A stretch of DNA of 64,000 bases from Pontivivens marinum (GCF_900231835.1 NZ_OCTN01000001.1:62001-126000); one strand, 5' to 3'. Shown: positions 8,335 through 16,713, numbered from the stretch's first letter. A program made the numbers and translations. Notes: generated from the sequence alone by a model not told the origin.

Positions 8335-9205
8335 ACGAATTGGCGTCATCGGCACGCCCGGCAAATGGTCCACCGAAACATTGGCGGATGCGCTGTACGA
8401 GCGGACCGGATACCGCCGCGTTATCGATATGGGCGATGTTACACTGGACCTGTCCACCGGCGCGCTGATGCATGACGGCGTGGACCTGTGCACGCTGGAC
8501 GGCCTGATAATCAAAAAGATATCCGAGAATTACACCCCCCACGCGCTGGACCGGTTGGAGATGCTGCGCATAGCCGAGGCAAAGGGCGTGCGCATCTTCA
8601 GCAGACCGGAGGCAATCCTGCGCCTAGTGGATCGCCTCGCCTGTACGATCACGCTGGCCAATGCCGATATCCCCATGCCCCCCACCATCATAACCGAGGA
8701 TAAGGCCGCCGCCGCCGATGCATTACGTCGCTTTGGCTCCGCTGTGTTCAAGCCACTGTTTTCCACCAAAGCACGCGGCATGATGCTGCTGGATAATGGC
8801 CCCGACGCCGCCGCGCAAATCGACGGATTCCACTCCGCCAATCCGGTGATGTATATCCAGCAAAAAATGGACCTGTCGGGACAGGATCTGGGCATGGTGT
8901 TCTTGAACGGCGAATATCTATGCACCTATAGCCGCGTTGGGCAGGCGGGCAGTTGGAACACAACCATCCATAGCGGCGGAAAATACGCGCCCTTTGAACC
9001 GGATGCAGACCTGATCGCGCTGGGCCAACGGGCCCAGGAACCATTCGACCTGACCTTTACCACCGTGGATGTCGCGCTGACCCCCACCGGCCCGATCGTG
9101 TTCGAGGTTTCAGCCTTTGGCGGATATCGCGGCGCGTTACAGGGGTGCGGCATCGATGCCTCAACCCTTGTATCTGATCATGTCTTGCGCAAGGTATCCG
9201 CATGA
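8327..9205 (+). CDS. ATP-grasp ligase, RimK-like (GAK-type cluster)
   Basis: A 292-residue ATP-grasp enzyme starting at a GTG that overlaps the end of the PhoU/APH gene. RPEAILRLVDRLACTITLAN is the typical segment before the grasp domain, AVFKPLFSTKARGM holds the ATP-binding Lys, YIQQKMDLSG the hinge, and IVFEVSAFGGYRGAL replaces the usual metal-binding E-x-N-x-x-P-G with E-V-S-A-F-G-G. Family members join a carboxylate to an amine through an acyl phosphate, for example adding Glu to a protein tail (RimK). As I recall, an NCBI family model 'ATP-grasp protein, GAK system' covers such genes. The substrate is unknown. The end overlaps the next gene by ATGA. Confidence 0.87.
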   Translation: MTKRIGVIGTPGKWSTETLADALYERTGYRRVIDMGDVTLDLSTGALMHDGVDLCTLDGLIIKKISENYTPHALDRLEMLRIAEAKGVRIFSRPEAILRLVDRLACTITLANADIPMPPTIITEDKAAAADALRRFGSAVFKPLFSTKARGMMLLDNGPDAAAQIDGFHSANPVMYIQQKMDLSGQDLGMVFLNGEYLCTYSRVGQAGSWNTTIHSGGKYAPFEPDADLIALGQRAQEPFDLTFTTVDVALTPTGPIVFEVSAFGGYRGALQGCGIDASTLVSDHVLRKVSA

Positions 9206-10278
9206 CCACAGTCCAAGACATCATCGCCCAGCTCGACCTGACACCGGCCACGACTGCGACGCCATTTCACCTGCGTGCAGGGGATATCGGCATGACGGTA
9301 CTGTGCCCGCAGCCATTGCGCACAGAATTGACGGATTATTTCGCTGAAACGCTTAGCGATACAGCCGGACAAATCACCGTGCACCTGCTGCCCGACCAAA
9401 CTTTGCCCAATGAACCCGATTGGGTCGAATGGGCGCGCGATGCCGGCAAAATGGGCCGCAAGGACGCGGTGGCCGATATTGACGGCGCGCGCATGATCAA
9501 AAAGGTCCGCAGCGGCGTGACCTTCGTTCAATCGCCCGAGGTTGCCATTGCCTTTGGCCCGCTGAACGAAAATGTCAGCACGGTCATCAACTTCATCAAC
9601 ACACAAATCCTCAGCACCTGCCTGCGCGACGGGTGGCAACTGTGCCATGCGGCGGCCATTGCGGGGCCAACACGCAGCCTCGCCATATCGGGGCTGTCCG
9701 GTGGCGGTAAATCCACCTCCGTCCTGAAAATGATGGAACATCCAGATAGCCGCTTCGTGTCCAATGACCGGCTGCTGGTGCGCGACGGCACCCCCGCACA
9801 GGCCTTGGGCATTCCGAAGCATCCACGGATCAACCCCGGCACAATCCTGGGCAATCCACGCCTGCACGCCATGCTGACACCCGCGCGACGTGCTGAGCTA
9901 GAGGCAATGCCCGCCGACGATCTGTGGACGCTTGAGGATAAATACGACCTGTTCATTGCAGATATCTACGGCCCCAACCGCATGCAACTGGCCGCGCCGC
10001 TGACCGATTTCTGGGTGCTGAACTGGTCGCGCACGGCGACAACGCCAACCACCGTGACCGAAGTTAATCTGGATCGACGCCCCGACCTGCTTTCGGCGAT
10101 TATGAAAAGCCCGGGAGCGTTCCACCAACATGCCGATGGCCGGTTCGAGCCGAACGGAAACACCCCCACTGCGGCCCCCTTCCTCGATGCACTACGAAAC
10201 GTCCGCGTCAGCGAGGTTTCCGGTCGCGTAGATTTCGATGCGCTCAGCGAAATCGGACGGCGCTTGCTGGATGGGTGA
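9202..10278 (+). CDS. HprK-related kinase (HprK-rel B type, GAK-type cluster)
   Basis: A 358-residue protein whose C-terminal half resembles the HPr kinase/phosphorylase P-loop domain. CHAAAIAG precedes the Walker A motif GLSGGGKST near residues 164-172, and FVSNDRLLV follows as the Walker B-like part; the second half keeps the compact PEP-carboxykinase-like fold. No HPr or PTS gene is present, so the phospho-acceptor is not the classical one. The ATG overlaps the previous stop (ATGA), and its own stop overlaps the next start by 8 bp, pointing to coupled translation. It probably phosphorylates a protein of the cluster, which is an inference. Confidence 0.86.
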   Translation: MTTVQDIIAQLDLTPATTATPFHLRAGDIGMTVLCPQPLRTELTDYFAETLSDTAGQITVHLLPDQTLPNEPDWVEWARDAGKMGRKDAVADIDGARMIKKVRSGVTFVQSPEVAIAFGPLNENVSTVINFINTQILSTCLRDGWQLCHAAAIAGPTRSLAISGLSGGGKSTSVLKMMEHPDSRFVSNDRLLVRDGTPAQALGIPKHPRINPGTILGNPRLHAMLTPARRAELEAMPADDLWTLEDKYDLFIADIYGPNRMQLAAPLTDFWVLNWSRTATTPTTVTEVNLDRRPDLLSAIMKSPGAFHQHADGRFEPNGNTPTAAPFLDALRNVRVSEVSGRVDFDALSEIGRRLLDG

Positions 10279-10969
10279 CGCGCGCCATATCGCTACACTG
10301 GTCCGGCACGGGGAATATCACCAACGCGCGGGGGCACCATCTGCGCGGCAACCCTATGCCCTGACCGACACAGGCCTGTCACAGGCACGCGCCTGCGGTG
10401 ATGAGTTGGCCGAGGCCCTGTGGTCGCAAGACGTTGCCCTAAACCCCGTGATCCACTGCTCACGCCAATTGCGCGCTTGGCAAACCGCATCCCAAATCGC
10501 GGACCGCCTGCGCGCCCATGGCCATATCGTTGCCGAAATACGCGAAAGCTCAGACCTTGCCGAACGTGGTCTTGGCAGCGCGGCAAACCTGACCGTCGCG
10601 GAGATTGAGCAAGTCATCGCCGCCGATCCACGCCACGCCGCCCTGCCCGCAGGCTGGAAATCCGACAGCTACTACACCCTACCTCTTGAGGGTGCCGAAA
10701 GCTTGATGCAGGCGGGTCAGCGCGTGGCCAACATTCTGCGCGACGTAATGCAGGCGCGCAAAACCGGCGGCATGACCATATTTGTCGGGCACGGCGCATC
10801 ATTCCGGCACGCCGCCTATCATCTGGGCGTTCTGCAACGCGCACAAGTTGCACAACTTTCCATGTTTCACGCGCGGCCGTTACAGTTCTGTTACAGTCCG
10901 CATGATAATTGGTCCCACTTTGCAGGTGACTGGAAGGTCCGACCTGAAAAGCAGGAGCCGCTGGACTGA
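10271..10969 (+). CDS. Histidine phosphatase family protein (PGM/SixA-like)
   Basis: A 232-residue member of the branch-1 histidine phosphatases. The phospho-accepting His lies in LVRHGEYHQ (residues 11-19), SRQLRAWQTA supplies the second Arg, AERGLGS fits the acid region, and IFVGHGASFRHAAYH holds the second catalytic His. The ATG at 10271 is preferred because the protein then begins six residues before the RHG motif, as in relatives, and overlaps the HprK stop by 8 bp; an upstream ATG at 10238 would only add family-unlike residues. In this cluster it could reverse phosphorylation by the neighbouring kinases, as SixA does for phospho-His. Confidence 0.88.
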   Translation: MGDARHIATLVRHGEYHQRAGAPSARQPYALTDTGLSQARACGDELAEALWSQDVALNPVIHCSRQLRAWQTASQIADRLRAHGHIVAEIRESSDLAERGLGSAANLTVAEIEQVIAADPRHAALPAGWKSDSYYTLPLEGAESLMQAGQRVANILRDVMQARKTGGMTIFVGHGASFRHAAYHLGVLQRAQVAQLSMFHARPLQFCYSPHDNWSHFAGDWKVRPEKQEPLD

Positions 10970-10997
10970 TCCGCACCGCACCAACGGGGGCAACATC

Positions 10998-12317
10998 GTG
11001 GATCATCTCAGCTATTCCTCAGACGCGGCAACCCGCCTACTGCCCCCTGTTTTCGACACCGCCGCTGATCTGACGGACCTGCCGCGACAGTTGGAGCCAT
11101 GGCACGTTTCCGCCGGATCATCCGCCCGCCCACTGATTACCGCCTGCCTGAAAAAGGCCCGCGCCCATGGCGGCTGGGAGTGGCCGGAAAAGCCGCTGGT
11201 TTTCCTGTCCGACCCCCATGCCGATGCCGAGGGGTTCCTGCGATCCCTCGTCGCGTCCGGCGTGATCCAGCGGAATGCGGATCGCAACGGCTTTGCCCTG
11301 ACGCCATTTGGCCAACAGGCAAAAATCATTCTGGGCGGTGATTGCCTTGATAAGGGGCCTAGCAACCTCGCCATGCTGGACGCGCTGGGGGAATTGCACC
11401 GCTCGGGCGCGGATTTGCACATCCTTGCCGGTAACCACGACCTGCGAATGAAGCTGGCCATCGGCGCACTGCGCGGCCCCCGATCCCCCTTGACCGACCA
11501 CCTATTCGTGCGGATGGGCCGCAAAATCCTGCCTGCCCTGCGCGAGGTTTACGATCGCTACGTCACCCCCGAGGATATGATCGACCTACCGTCCGAGGAC
11601 GCCTGCTCCGCCCGCCTGCACCCCCTGCCCGACTGGTCCGAACGCTTTGCCATCGCCGCCCGCGACCAATTGCGCCCCAAGGTTATCACCAAGGAAATCC
11701 GCAAGCTGGCCGAAAAACGCGAGCAGTTCGATCGTGAGGCCGCAATCACTGGCCTAACCAACCGGCAGCTAATGGCGGCGGCGCTGAAATGCCATGACAT
11801 CTTCTTTACCCCCAACGGCCCCTATGCGTGGTTTTACGAGAATATGGACGTGATCGCGCGCAGCGGCTCAATGCTGTTCGTCCATGCCGGCCTTTGCGAT
11901 AATATGTGTAAGCTACTGGCCAAGGGCGGCACGCAGGCCCTGAACGAACGCTACCGCAACGGCGCCAAAAACGCCTCGCTGGGTTTCTACTTTGGCCCGC
12001 TGGCGAACCTCGTGCGGACAAAATACCGGCCCTCGGATTGTAAGCTGACCAATCGCGGTGTGGACCGCCTGCACCGGATCGGCATCCACATGGTTGTGCA
12101 GGGGCATGTCAACAATCACTCGGGGCAGCGCCTGCTGGCCAAACGCGGCTTGCTGCATCTGGAGGGCGATGTCACGCTGGACCGCACATCGCGGCGGCTA
12201 GAGGGGCTGGACGGCATCGGCGCGGGTGCCACGTTGATCTTCCCGTCAGGGGATGTCATCGGCCTCAGCCGCGATTACCCACGGGCCAAACATTTCGCCC
12301 CCGAACGCTACATATGA
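10998..12317 (+). CDS. PPP-type metallophosphatase (calcineurin-like)
   Basis: A 439-residue binuclear-metal phosphatase. The motifs run in order: LVFLSDPHAD (metal Asp/His), ILGGDCLDKGP (GDxxDRG with Lys for Arg), LAGNHDLRM near residue 145, LFVHAGL, and VVQGHVNNHSG. These are the five metal-ligand blocks of the PPP/metallophos superfamily. About 130 residues between GNHD and HAG form a long helical insert (KVITKEIRKLAEKREQFD). GTG at 10998 was chosen as the start because ACGGGGGCAAC precedes it; an in-frame ATG at 10902 would overlap the previous gene. The stop overlaps the amphi-Trp start (ATGA). Together with the histidine phosphatase it gives the cluster two hydrolases beside two kinases. 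Confidence 0.86.
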   Translation: MDHLSYSSDAATRLLPPVFDTAADLTDLPRQLEPWHVSAGSSARPLITACLKKARAHGGWEWPEKPLVFLSDPHADAEGFLRSLVASGVIQRNADRNGFALTPFGQQAKIILGGDCLDKGPSNLAMLDALGELHRSGADLHILAGNHDLRMKLAIGALRGPRSPLTDHLFVRMGRKILPALREVYDRYVTPEDMIDLPSEDACSARLHPLPDWSERFAIAARDQLRPKVITKEIRKLAEKREQFDREAAITGLTNRQLMAAALKCHDIFFTPNGPYAWFYENMDVIARSGSMLFVHAGLCDNMCKLLAKGGTQALNERYRNGAKNASLGFYFGPLANLVRTKYRPSDCKLTNRGVDRLHRIGIHMVVQGHVNNHSGQRLLAKRGLLHLEGDVTLDRTSRRLEGLDGIGAGATLIFPSGDVIGLSRDYPRAKHFAPERYI

Positions 12318-12604
12318 CGAAGGTGACTAAGATGGCTGATGACACGTCACGCTTTACGCATGAATCGCTAGAGGACGCCAAAACCATCAAGACCCTGCTG
12401 ACCGCCCTTTCCAAGGGGTTTTCAAAGGGGCAAATGACCCTTGGCGATGGGGATAAGGAGTTGGTGCTGGACACTGGCGGCCTGATGACCGTGCGGATCA
12501 AGGCGCAACGCGAGGACGGTCAAAACCAGTTCAACCTGCGCGTTTCATGGACTGATCCTGCACAGCCTGCTCCGAGCAAGGGCACGCCGCAGATCACCTC
12601 CTAG
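12314..12604 (+). CDS. amphi-Trp domain protein
   Basis: A 96-residue protein that looks like the short amphi-Trp domain: an N-terminal helix (THESLEDAKTIKTLLTALSK), a beta-rich middle and a final amphipathic strand ending in an invariant Trp (QFNLRVSW). The family has no known enzyme activity. Such proteins are encoded next to ATP-grasp and HprK-related genes, so this may be the modified or scaffold protein of the system (inference). Lys and Ser in the first 40 residues and the C-terminal PSKGTPQITS tail would be candidate modification sites. It starts inside the stop codon of the metallophosphatase and ends overlapping the convergent ExoD gene by 4 bp. Confidence 0.8.
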   Translation: MTKVTKMADDTSRFTHESLEDAKTIKTLLTALSKGFSKGQMTLGDGDKELVLDTGGLMTVRIKAQREDGQNQFNLRVSWTDPAQPAPSKGTPQITS

Positions 12605-13185
12605 AACCCGATCTGCCAAACCAGAACCACCACGCCGGACAATACAACAAAGGACGCGATCACCATCGCACCATCCCGCGTCAACAGCCCCGCTGCGAAC
12701 AATGCGATCACCGCCGATGCGATAGAGCCTGATGCGGGGATCAACTCCAGAAACGGCATGAACAGGGTCAGGCACAGGATCAGCACCTGCGGCAACCACA
12801 GCCAAGGCCGGTGGAACAGGAATGTCAGGCGCACCTTCAGAAACCGCTCCACAAATTTCACCGGCTTGCGCAGCCAGCGAATGCCCGTGCGCAGCTTTTC
12901 CGTTTCCAACTGCCGACGGGTGATGAAGTCAGGCAGCCAAACCGCATCACGTCCCGCCATCATCTGCACCAGCAATGTGAACACGATCACCGCGACCATC
13001 GCCGTGATCCCCGGTATCGCACTGGCCGGAGAGGTCGAGATCAGGGAAAACACCAGGATCAGCGACGCAAAGGACCGCCCGCCCAGTGCCTCGATCACAT
13101 CGGCAATCGCGATCTGGTCCCCCTCAATCGACGCATCCAGTTGATCGAGAACCTCGCTCAACGCGTGGTGATTTTGCTGTCCCAT
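12601..13185 (-). CDS. ExoD family membrane protein
   Basis: A 194-residue integral membrane protein with the ExoD layout: a short soluble start (LSEVLDQLDASIEGDQIAIA, then VIEALGGRSFASLILVFSLI), a SPASAIPGITAMVAV helix, a polar middle with the conserved FITRRQLETEKL, and three C-terminal helices. ExoD is needed for normal exopolysaccharide and symbiosis in Sinorhizobium, by an unknown mechanism. It converges with the amphi-Trp gene with stop codons overlapping. No functional tie to the cluster can be shown. Confidence 0.87.
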   Translation of the reverse strand: MGQQNHHALSEVLDQLDASIEGDQIAIADVIEALGGRSFASLILVFSLISTSPASAIPGITAMVAVIVFTLLVQMMAGRDAVWLPDFITRRQLETEKLRTGIRWLRKPVKFVERFLKVRLTFLFHRPWLWLPQVLILCLTLFMPFLELIPASGSIASAVIALFAAGLLTRDGAMVIASFVVLSGVVVLVWQIGF

Positions 13186-13245
13186 CCATGTTCTCCTTTA
13201 TACGCAAAACGGTCAGCATGGTGTAATGGTTCCGACAACGGAAAA

Positions 13246-13269
13246 GGGGCGCACCCTGCGGCACGCCCC
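13246..13269 (-). terminator. Terminator of the dctPQM operon
   Basis: GGGGCGTGCC and GGTGCGCCCC (minus strand) can pair over 10 bp including two G-U pairs, with a GCAG tetraloop, followed by TTTTCC. It lies 26 bp after the dctM stop. Confidence 0.75.
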
Positions 13270-13294
13270 CTCGTTTCACTCAATCGCAACAGCG

Positions 13295-14692
13295 CTAGTT
13301 CGTTATGATCTCCGGCCCCAACATCAATGTCGGCAGCCAGGTGGAAATCCACGGCACATAGGTCACGATAATCAGGAAGATGAACAGCACGCCCAGGAAT
13401 GGCAGCGCCGCCCGAACAACACCCATCATCGGCATCCGCGCCACACCCGAGGTCACGAACAGGTTCAATCCGACCGGAGGCGTAATCATCCCGATTTCCA
13501 TGTTCACCACCATGATGATGCCCAGATGGATCGGATCAATCCCCAGCGCGATGGCAATCGGGAACACCAGCGGTGCCACGATAACCAGCAGGCCCGATGG
13601 CTCCATAAACTGACCACCGATCAGCAGGATCACGTTCACCATAATCAGGAACGTCACAGGGCCAAGGCCGAGGCCAAGCATCGATTCCGCGATCTGCTGC
13701 GGGATCTGCTCATCCGTCAAAACGTGCTTCAGGATCAGAGCGTTTGCGATGATGAACATCAGCGTGATGGTCAACTTACCCGCATCAAACAGAACCCGAC
13801 GGGTATCTGCATGGAAAAACGCGGTCAGCAGGGCATATGGCTTCGACAGCAGCGGCGTCGGGCGCCCGCCCTCCTCAGCCGCCGAAAGCGGCCCCATATC
13901 GCGGTAGATAAAGCTAGCGACAAGGAACGCATACAGCGCCGCAACCGCAGCCGCCTCCGTTGGCGTGAACAGTGCCTTGGTTATGCCCGGAATGCCGTAA
14001 ATGCCGACCATAATGATTACGATCAACAGCAAGCCCCAGAACGCATCACGAAAACTGTCCTGAACCTCGCCCCAACCCAGCCACTCGCCCTTTGGCATGT
14101 TCTTGATTCGCGCAACCACATAGATCGCGACCATCAACATACCGCCAGCCATCAAGCCCGGAATAACACCAGCCAAGAACATACGACCAACCGACACATC
14201 GGTCGCCGATGCATAGACCACCATCACGATGGAGGGCGGGATCAAAATGCCCAGCGTACCCGCGTTACAGATAACGCCCGCTGCGAATTCCTTGGTATAG
14301 CCGACCTTCTGCATCGCGGTGATAACGATGGAACCGATAGCAACCACCGTCGCAGGCGATGAACCGGACAGCGCAGCAAAGATCATGCAGGCAAACACAC
14401 CCGCAATGGCCAAACCGCCGCGCATATGGCCCACACAGGCGATGGAAAAACGGATGATCCGCTTGGCCACACCGCCCGTCGACATGAACGAGGACGCCAG
14501 AATAAAGAACGGGATCGCCAGCAGCGTGTAATGCCCCGCCATCGCCTGAAACAGCGACTGCGCGATGGATGCCAGCGACGTATCACTGAACGCCAGCAGG
14601 AACATGATCGAGCACATCCCCAGCGCGATCGCGATCGGCACACCGATCATCAGCAGGGCGATAATGCCCAAAAACAGGATAATGACTTCCAT
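13295..14692 (-). CDS. dctM: TRAP transporter large permease DctM
   Basis: A 465-residue polytopic membrane protein of the DctM/SiaM family. The pattern of about 12 hydrophobic helices and family segments such as AALSGSSPATVVAIGSI, ICNAGTLGILIPPSIVMVVY and EIGMITPPVGLNLFV identify it. It forms the sodium-driven transport channel with DctQ. A soluble loop near residues 270-300 (EEGGRPTPLLSKPY) is longer than in many homologues. The ATG overlaps the dctQ stop (TGATG). It is the last gene of the dctBD-dctPQM group. Confidence 0.95.
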   Translation of the reverse strand: MEVIILFLGIIALLMIGVPIAIALGMCSIMFLLAFSDTSLASIAQSLFQAMAGHYTLLAIPFFILASSFMSTGGVAKRIIRFSIACVGHMRGGLAIAGVFACMIFAALSGSSPATVVAIGSIVITAMQKVGYTKEFAAGVICNAGTLGILIPPSIVMVVYASATDVSVGRMFLAGVIPGLMAGGMLMVAIYVVARIKNMPKGEWLGWGEVQDSFRDAFWGLLLIVIIMVGIYGIPGITKALFTPTEAAAVAALYAFLVASFIYRDMGPLSAAEEGGRPTPLLSKPYALLTAFFHADTRRVLFDAGKLTITLMFIIANALILKHVLTDEQIPQQIAESMLGLGLGPVTFLIMVNVILLIGGQFMEPSGLLVIVAPLVFPIAIALGIDPIHLGIIMVVNMEIGMITPPVGLNLFVTSGVARMPMMGVVRAALPFLGVLFIFLIIVTYVPWISTWLPTLMLGPEIITN

Positions 14693-15399
14693 CAGTTCCG
14701 CTCCTCACGCGCCATTTTCTCGGCGGCTTCCTCGACGGCGTCTTCGGCCTCGTGGCTAACGATCAGGCTATCCTGCTTGCCCTGCACAACCCGAATGGCG
14801 GCCTGGATAAACCGGAACAGCAACAGCGCCGTGCCGATGGGCAGGATGATATAGGGGATAACCCGTGGCAGCTTGGAATAGGGCGGATCGCCCTCGATCA
14901 GCAGCGTTGGTTCCAGAAACCGCAGGAACTCCAGCATCGGGATGAACTGCGTTTCGTACCAGCCGTTCTCACGTGTGTTTTCATTGAACCCTGTGGGGAA
15001 CCAGCGACCCGTGGTTTGGTCCAGATTGGCAAAGGGCGCCCAGTAATCCCATGCGCCCTTGAACAACAGAAACGCATAGGCAACGCAGATAATGGCGGTG
15101 ACGATGGCCGCAATCCGCTTGCCCCGCGACGGTAAAACATTGGTCAGGGCATCCACGCCCAAATGCGCGGTGATTTTCACGGCATAGCTCATACCGAACA
15201 ACACCAGCCATGCGAACAGATAGGTCACGACCTCCAGCCCCCATAGCAGGGACGAGCCGAAGCCGTATCGCAGCACGACATTCACAAACGTAATCATGGT
15301 CATCAGACCGAGGATCAGCGCAATCGCGTTTTCCTCAAAGGCGCTGACGAAGCGTGTCGCACGCCCTGCTGGCGTACCGCTTTGCGGAACCATATTCAT
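14692..15399 (-). CDS. dctQ: TRAP transporter small permease DctQ
   Basis: A 235-residue membrane protein with four helices. FGSSLLWGLEVVTYLFAWLV is the typical DctQ signature and GMSYAVKITAHLGVDAL the third part. A soluble insert of about 50 residues (FANLDQTTGRWFPTGFNENT) lies between helices 3 and 4, as in the C4-dicarboxylate subgroup of Rhodobacter. GGAGG stands 7 bp before the ATG. It works in complex with DctM. A strong hairpin separates it from dctP. Confidence 0.93.
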   Translation of the reverse strand: MNMVPQSGTPAGRATRFVSAFEENAIALILGLMTMITFVNVVLRYGFGSSLLWGLEVVTYLFAWLVLFGMSYAVKITAHLGVDALTNVLPSRGKRIAAIVTAIICVAYAFLLFKGAWDYWAPFANLDQTTGRWFPTGFNENTRENGWYETQFIPMLEFLRFLEPTLLIEGDPPYSKLPRVIPYIILPIGTALLLFRFIQAAIRVVQGKQDSLIVSHEAEDAVEEAAEKMAREERN

Positions 15400-15447
15400 G
15401 GTCCATCCTCCGAAATGAAAGGGATAGGGCGACCCATCTTCTGAAAA

Positions 15448-15475
15448 CGGCCCTTCGGAGTGTTCCGAAGGGCCG
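15448..15475 (-). terminator. Intercistronic hairpin/attenuator between dctP and dctQM
   Basis: CGGCCCTTCGGA and TCCGAAGGGCCG pair perfectly over 12 bp with a 4-nt loop, followed on the minus strand by TTTTC. It lies 27 bp after the dctP stop. It should end part of the transcripts or protect the dctP message, giving more binding protein than permease. Confidence 0.75.
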
Positions 15476-15502
15476 CCACTCAGTTAGAAACGTCGCGTTG
15501 GA

Positions 15503-16504
15503 TCACAGCGCTTCGTTGATCGCCTGTGCCGCGTCGATGTTGTCCTGACCGACATCACCCACGAACTGATCCCAAACAGGGCGCATCACATCAACCCAAA
15601 CCTGACGCTGCTCGGGTGTCAGCTCACGGATGGTGCCGCCAGCTTCGACGATTGCTGCGCGTGCAGCTTGGTTTACAGCATAGGATTCAGCGTTACGTGT
15701 CTCGGTCACTTCACGCAGGATGGTTGCCAGCTGATCACGCACAGGCGCGTCCAGACCCTGCCACCACTCCTCGGATGTCACGACCATATAGTCGAGCACG
15801 CCGTGGTTGGTTTCAGTGGTGCCGTCCTGCACTTCAAAGAACTTCTGGCCGTAAACGTTGGACCAGGTATTTTCCTGACCGTCAACAACGCCGGTCTGCA
15901 ATGCACCGTAAACCTCGGAGAAGGCCATCGGCTGCGGGCTTGCACCCATTGCTTCCATCTGGGCAACCAGAACGTCGGATGCCTGAACGCGGAACTTCAA
16001 TCCGTCAGCATCGGTCGGCGCAACCAAAGGTACGTTTGCAGACATCTGCTTCATACCATTGTGCCAGAATTCCAGACCGCGCAGACCGCGACGGACCATG
16101 CTTTCCTTCATCGCTTCGCCGGACTCGGATGCCTGGAATGCGTCAACAGCTTCGATGTTGGTGAACATGAAGGGCAGATCGAAGATGCGGAAAACGCGGG
16201 TGAACTGCTCGAACTTGGACAGCGAAGGCGCCGCCATCTGAACGTCGCCCTGTAGCATCGCTTCCAGAACCTGATCGTCGTTATACAGCTGGCTGGACGG
16301 GTATACTTCCATACACGCAACGCCATCCATTTCAGCGTTCACACGCTCGGCCAGCAGCGATGCTGCGATGCCCTTGGGGTGACGGTCGGTGTTGGTAACA
16401 TGGCTAAACTTGATGACGATCTCGCCCTCTTCGCAGCTCGCAAGCGCGGGCAGAGCAGTCATCGTCGTGGCCGCAAGCACTGCGGCGGTCATCAGGAATT
16501 TCAT
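15503..16504 (-). CDS. dctP: TRAP substrate-binding protein DctP (C4-dicarboxylate type)
   Basis: A 333-residue periplasmic binding protein. The first 23 residues form a Sec signal peptide (MKFLMTAAVLAATTMTALPA, then LAS). IKFSHVTNTDRHPKG, GLKFRVQASDVLVAQMEAMG with the substrate Arg, and DGQENTWSNVY are hallmarks of the DctP family for succinate, fumarate and malate. The ATG at 16504 is preferred over that at 16510, because GGGAGG directly abuts the latter but is 6 bp from the former. It follows the dctBD regulators and precedes a hairpin that separates it from dctQM. Confidence 0.93.
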   Translation of the reverse strand: MKFLMTAAVLAATTMTALPALASCEEGEIVIKFSHVTNTDRHPKGIAASLLAERVNAEMDGVACMEVYPSSQLYNDDQVLEAMLQGDVQMAAPSLSKFEQFTRVFRIFDLPFMFTNIEAVDAFQASESGEAMKESMVRRGLRGLEFWHNGMKQMSANVPLVAPTDADGLKFRVQASDVLVAQMEAMGASPQPMAFSEVYGALQTGVVDGQENTWSNVYGQKFFEVQDGTTETNHGVLDYMVVTSEEWWQGLDAPVRDQLATILREVTETRNAESYAVNQAARAAIVEAGGTIRELTPEQRQVWVDVMRPVWDQFVGDVGQDNIDAAQAINEAL

Positions 16505-16531
16505 GGTCATCCTCCCGGATAGAATTTGTCC

Positions 16532-16549
16532 GGCGGGTCATTGCCCGCC
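16532..16549. promoter_or_regulatory. Hairpin in the dctP leader
   Basis: GGCGGG-TCATTG-CCCGCC is a 6-bp stem with a 6-nt loop about 30 bp before the dctP start, inside the untranslated leader. It may stabilise the 5' end; no further support. Confidence 0.35.
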
Positions 16550-16683
16550 AACGCATTTTTAGGCAGGTCACGCAAAGTGCCCTGGGTCCTTCACAAGACC
16601 GTGAGCCAATCGGACATTCAGACGGTCATTCCGTCAACCAGTCATCCAGGATTTTCGGCGTAATTTCGCCACTTTTCGCGCCG

Positions 16684-16713
16684 CTGGGCAATCCGCTACC
16701 CATCTGGGCAATC
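16684..16713 (-). promoter_or_regulatory. Direct repeats upstream of dctP, possible DctD site
   Basis: GATTGCCCAG occurs twice on the minus strand (16713-16704 and 16693-16684), exactly 20 bp apart, or about two helix turns. The repeats lie between the dctD stop and dctP, some 180-210 bp before the dctP start, where an enhancer-binding regulator would be expected. DctD binding is an inference. Confidence 0.45.

Noticed and set aside
13226-14362. Long plus-strand open frame opposite dctM
   Set aside because: It is the antisense shadow of a clear DctM gene and is rich in Arg, Gln and His, as expected for a reversed high-GC frame.
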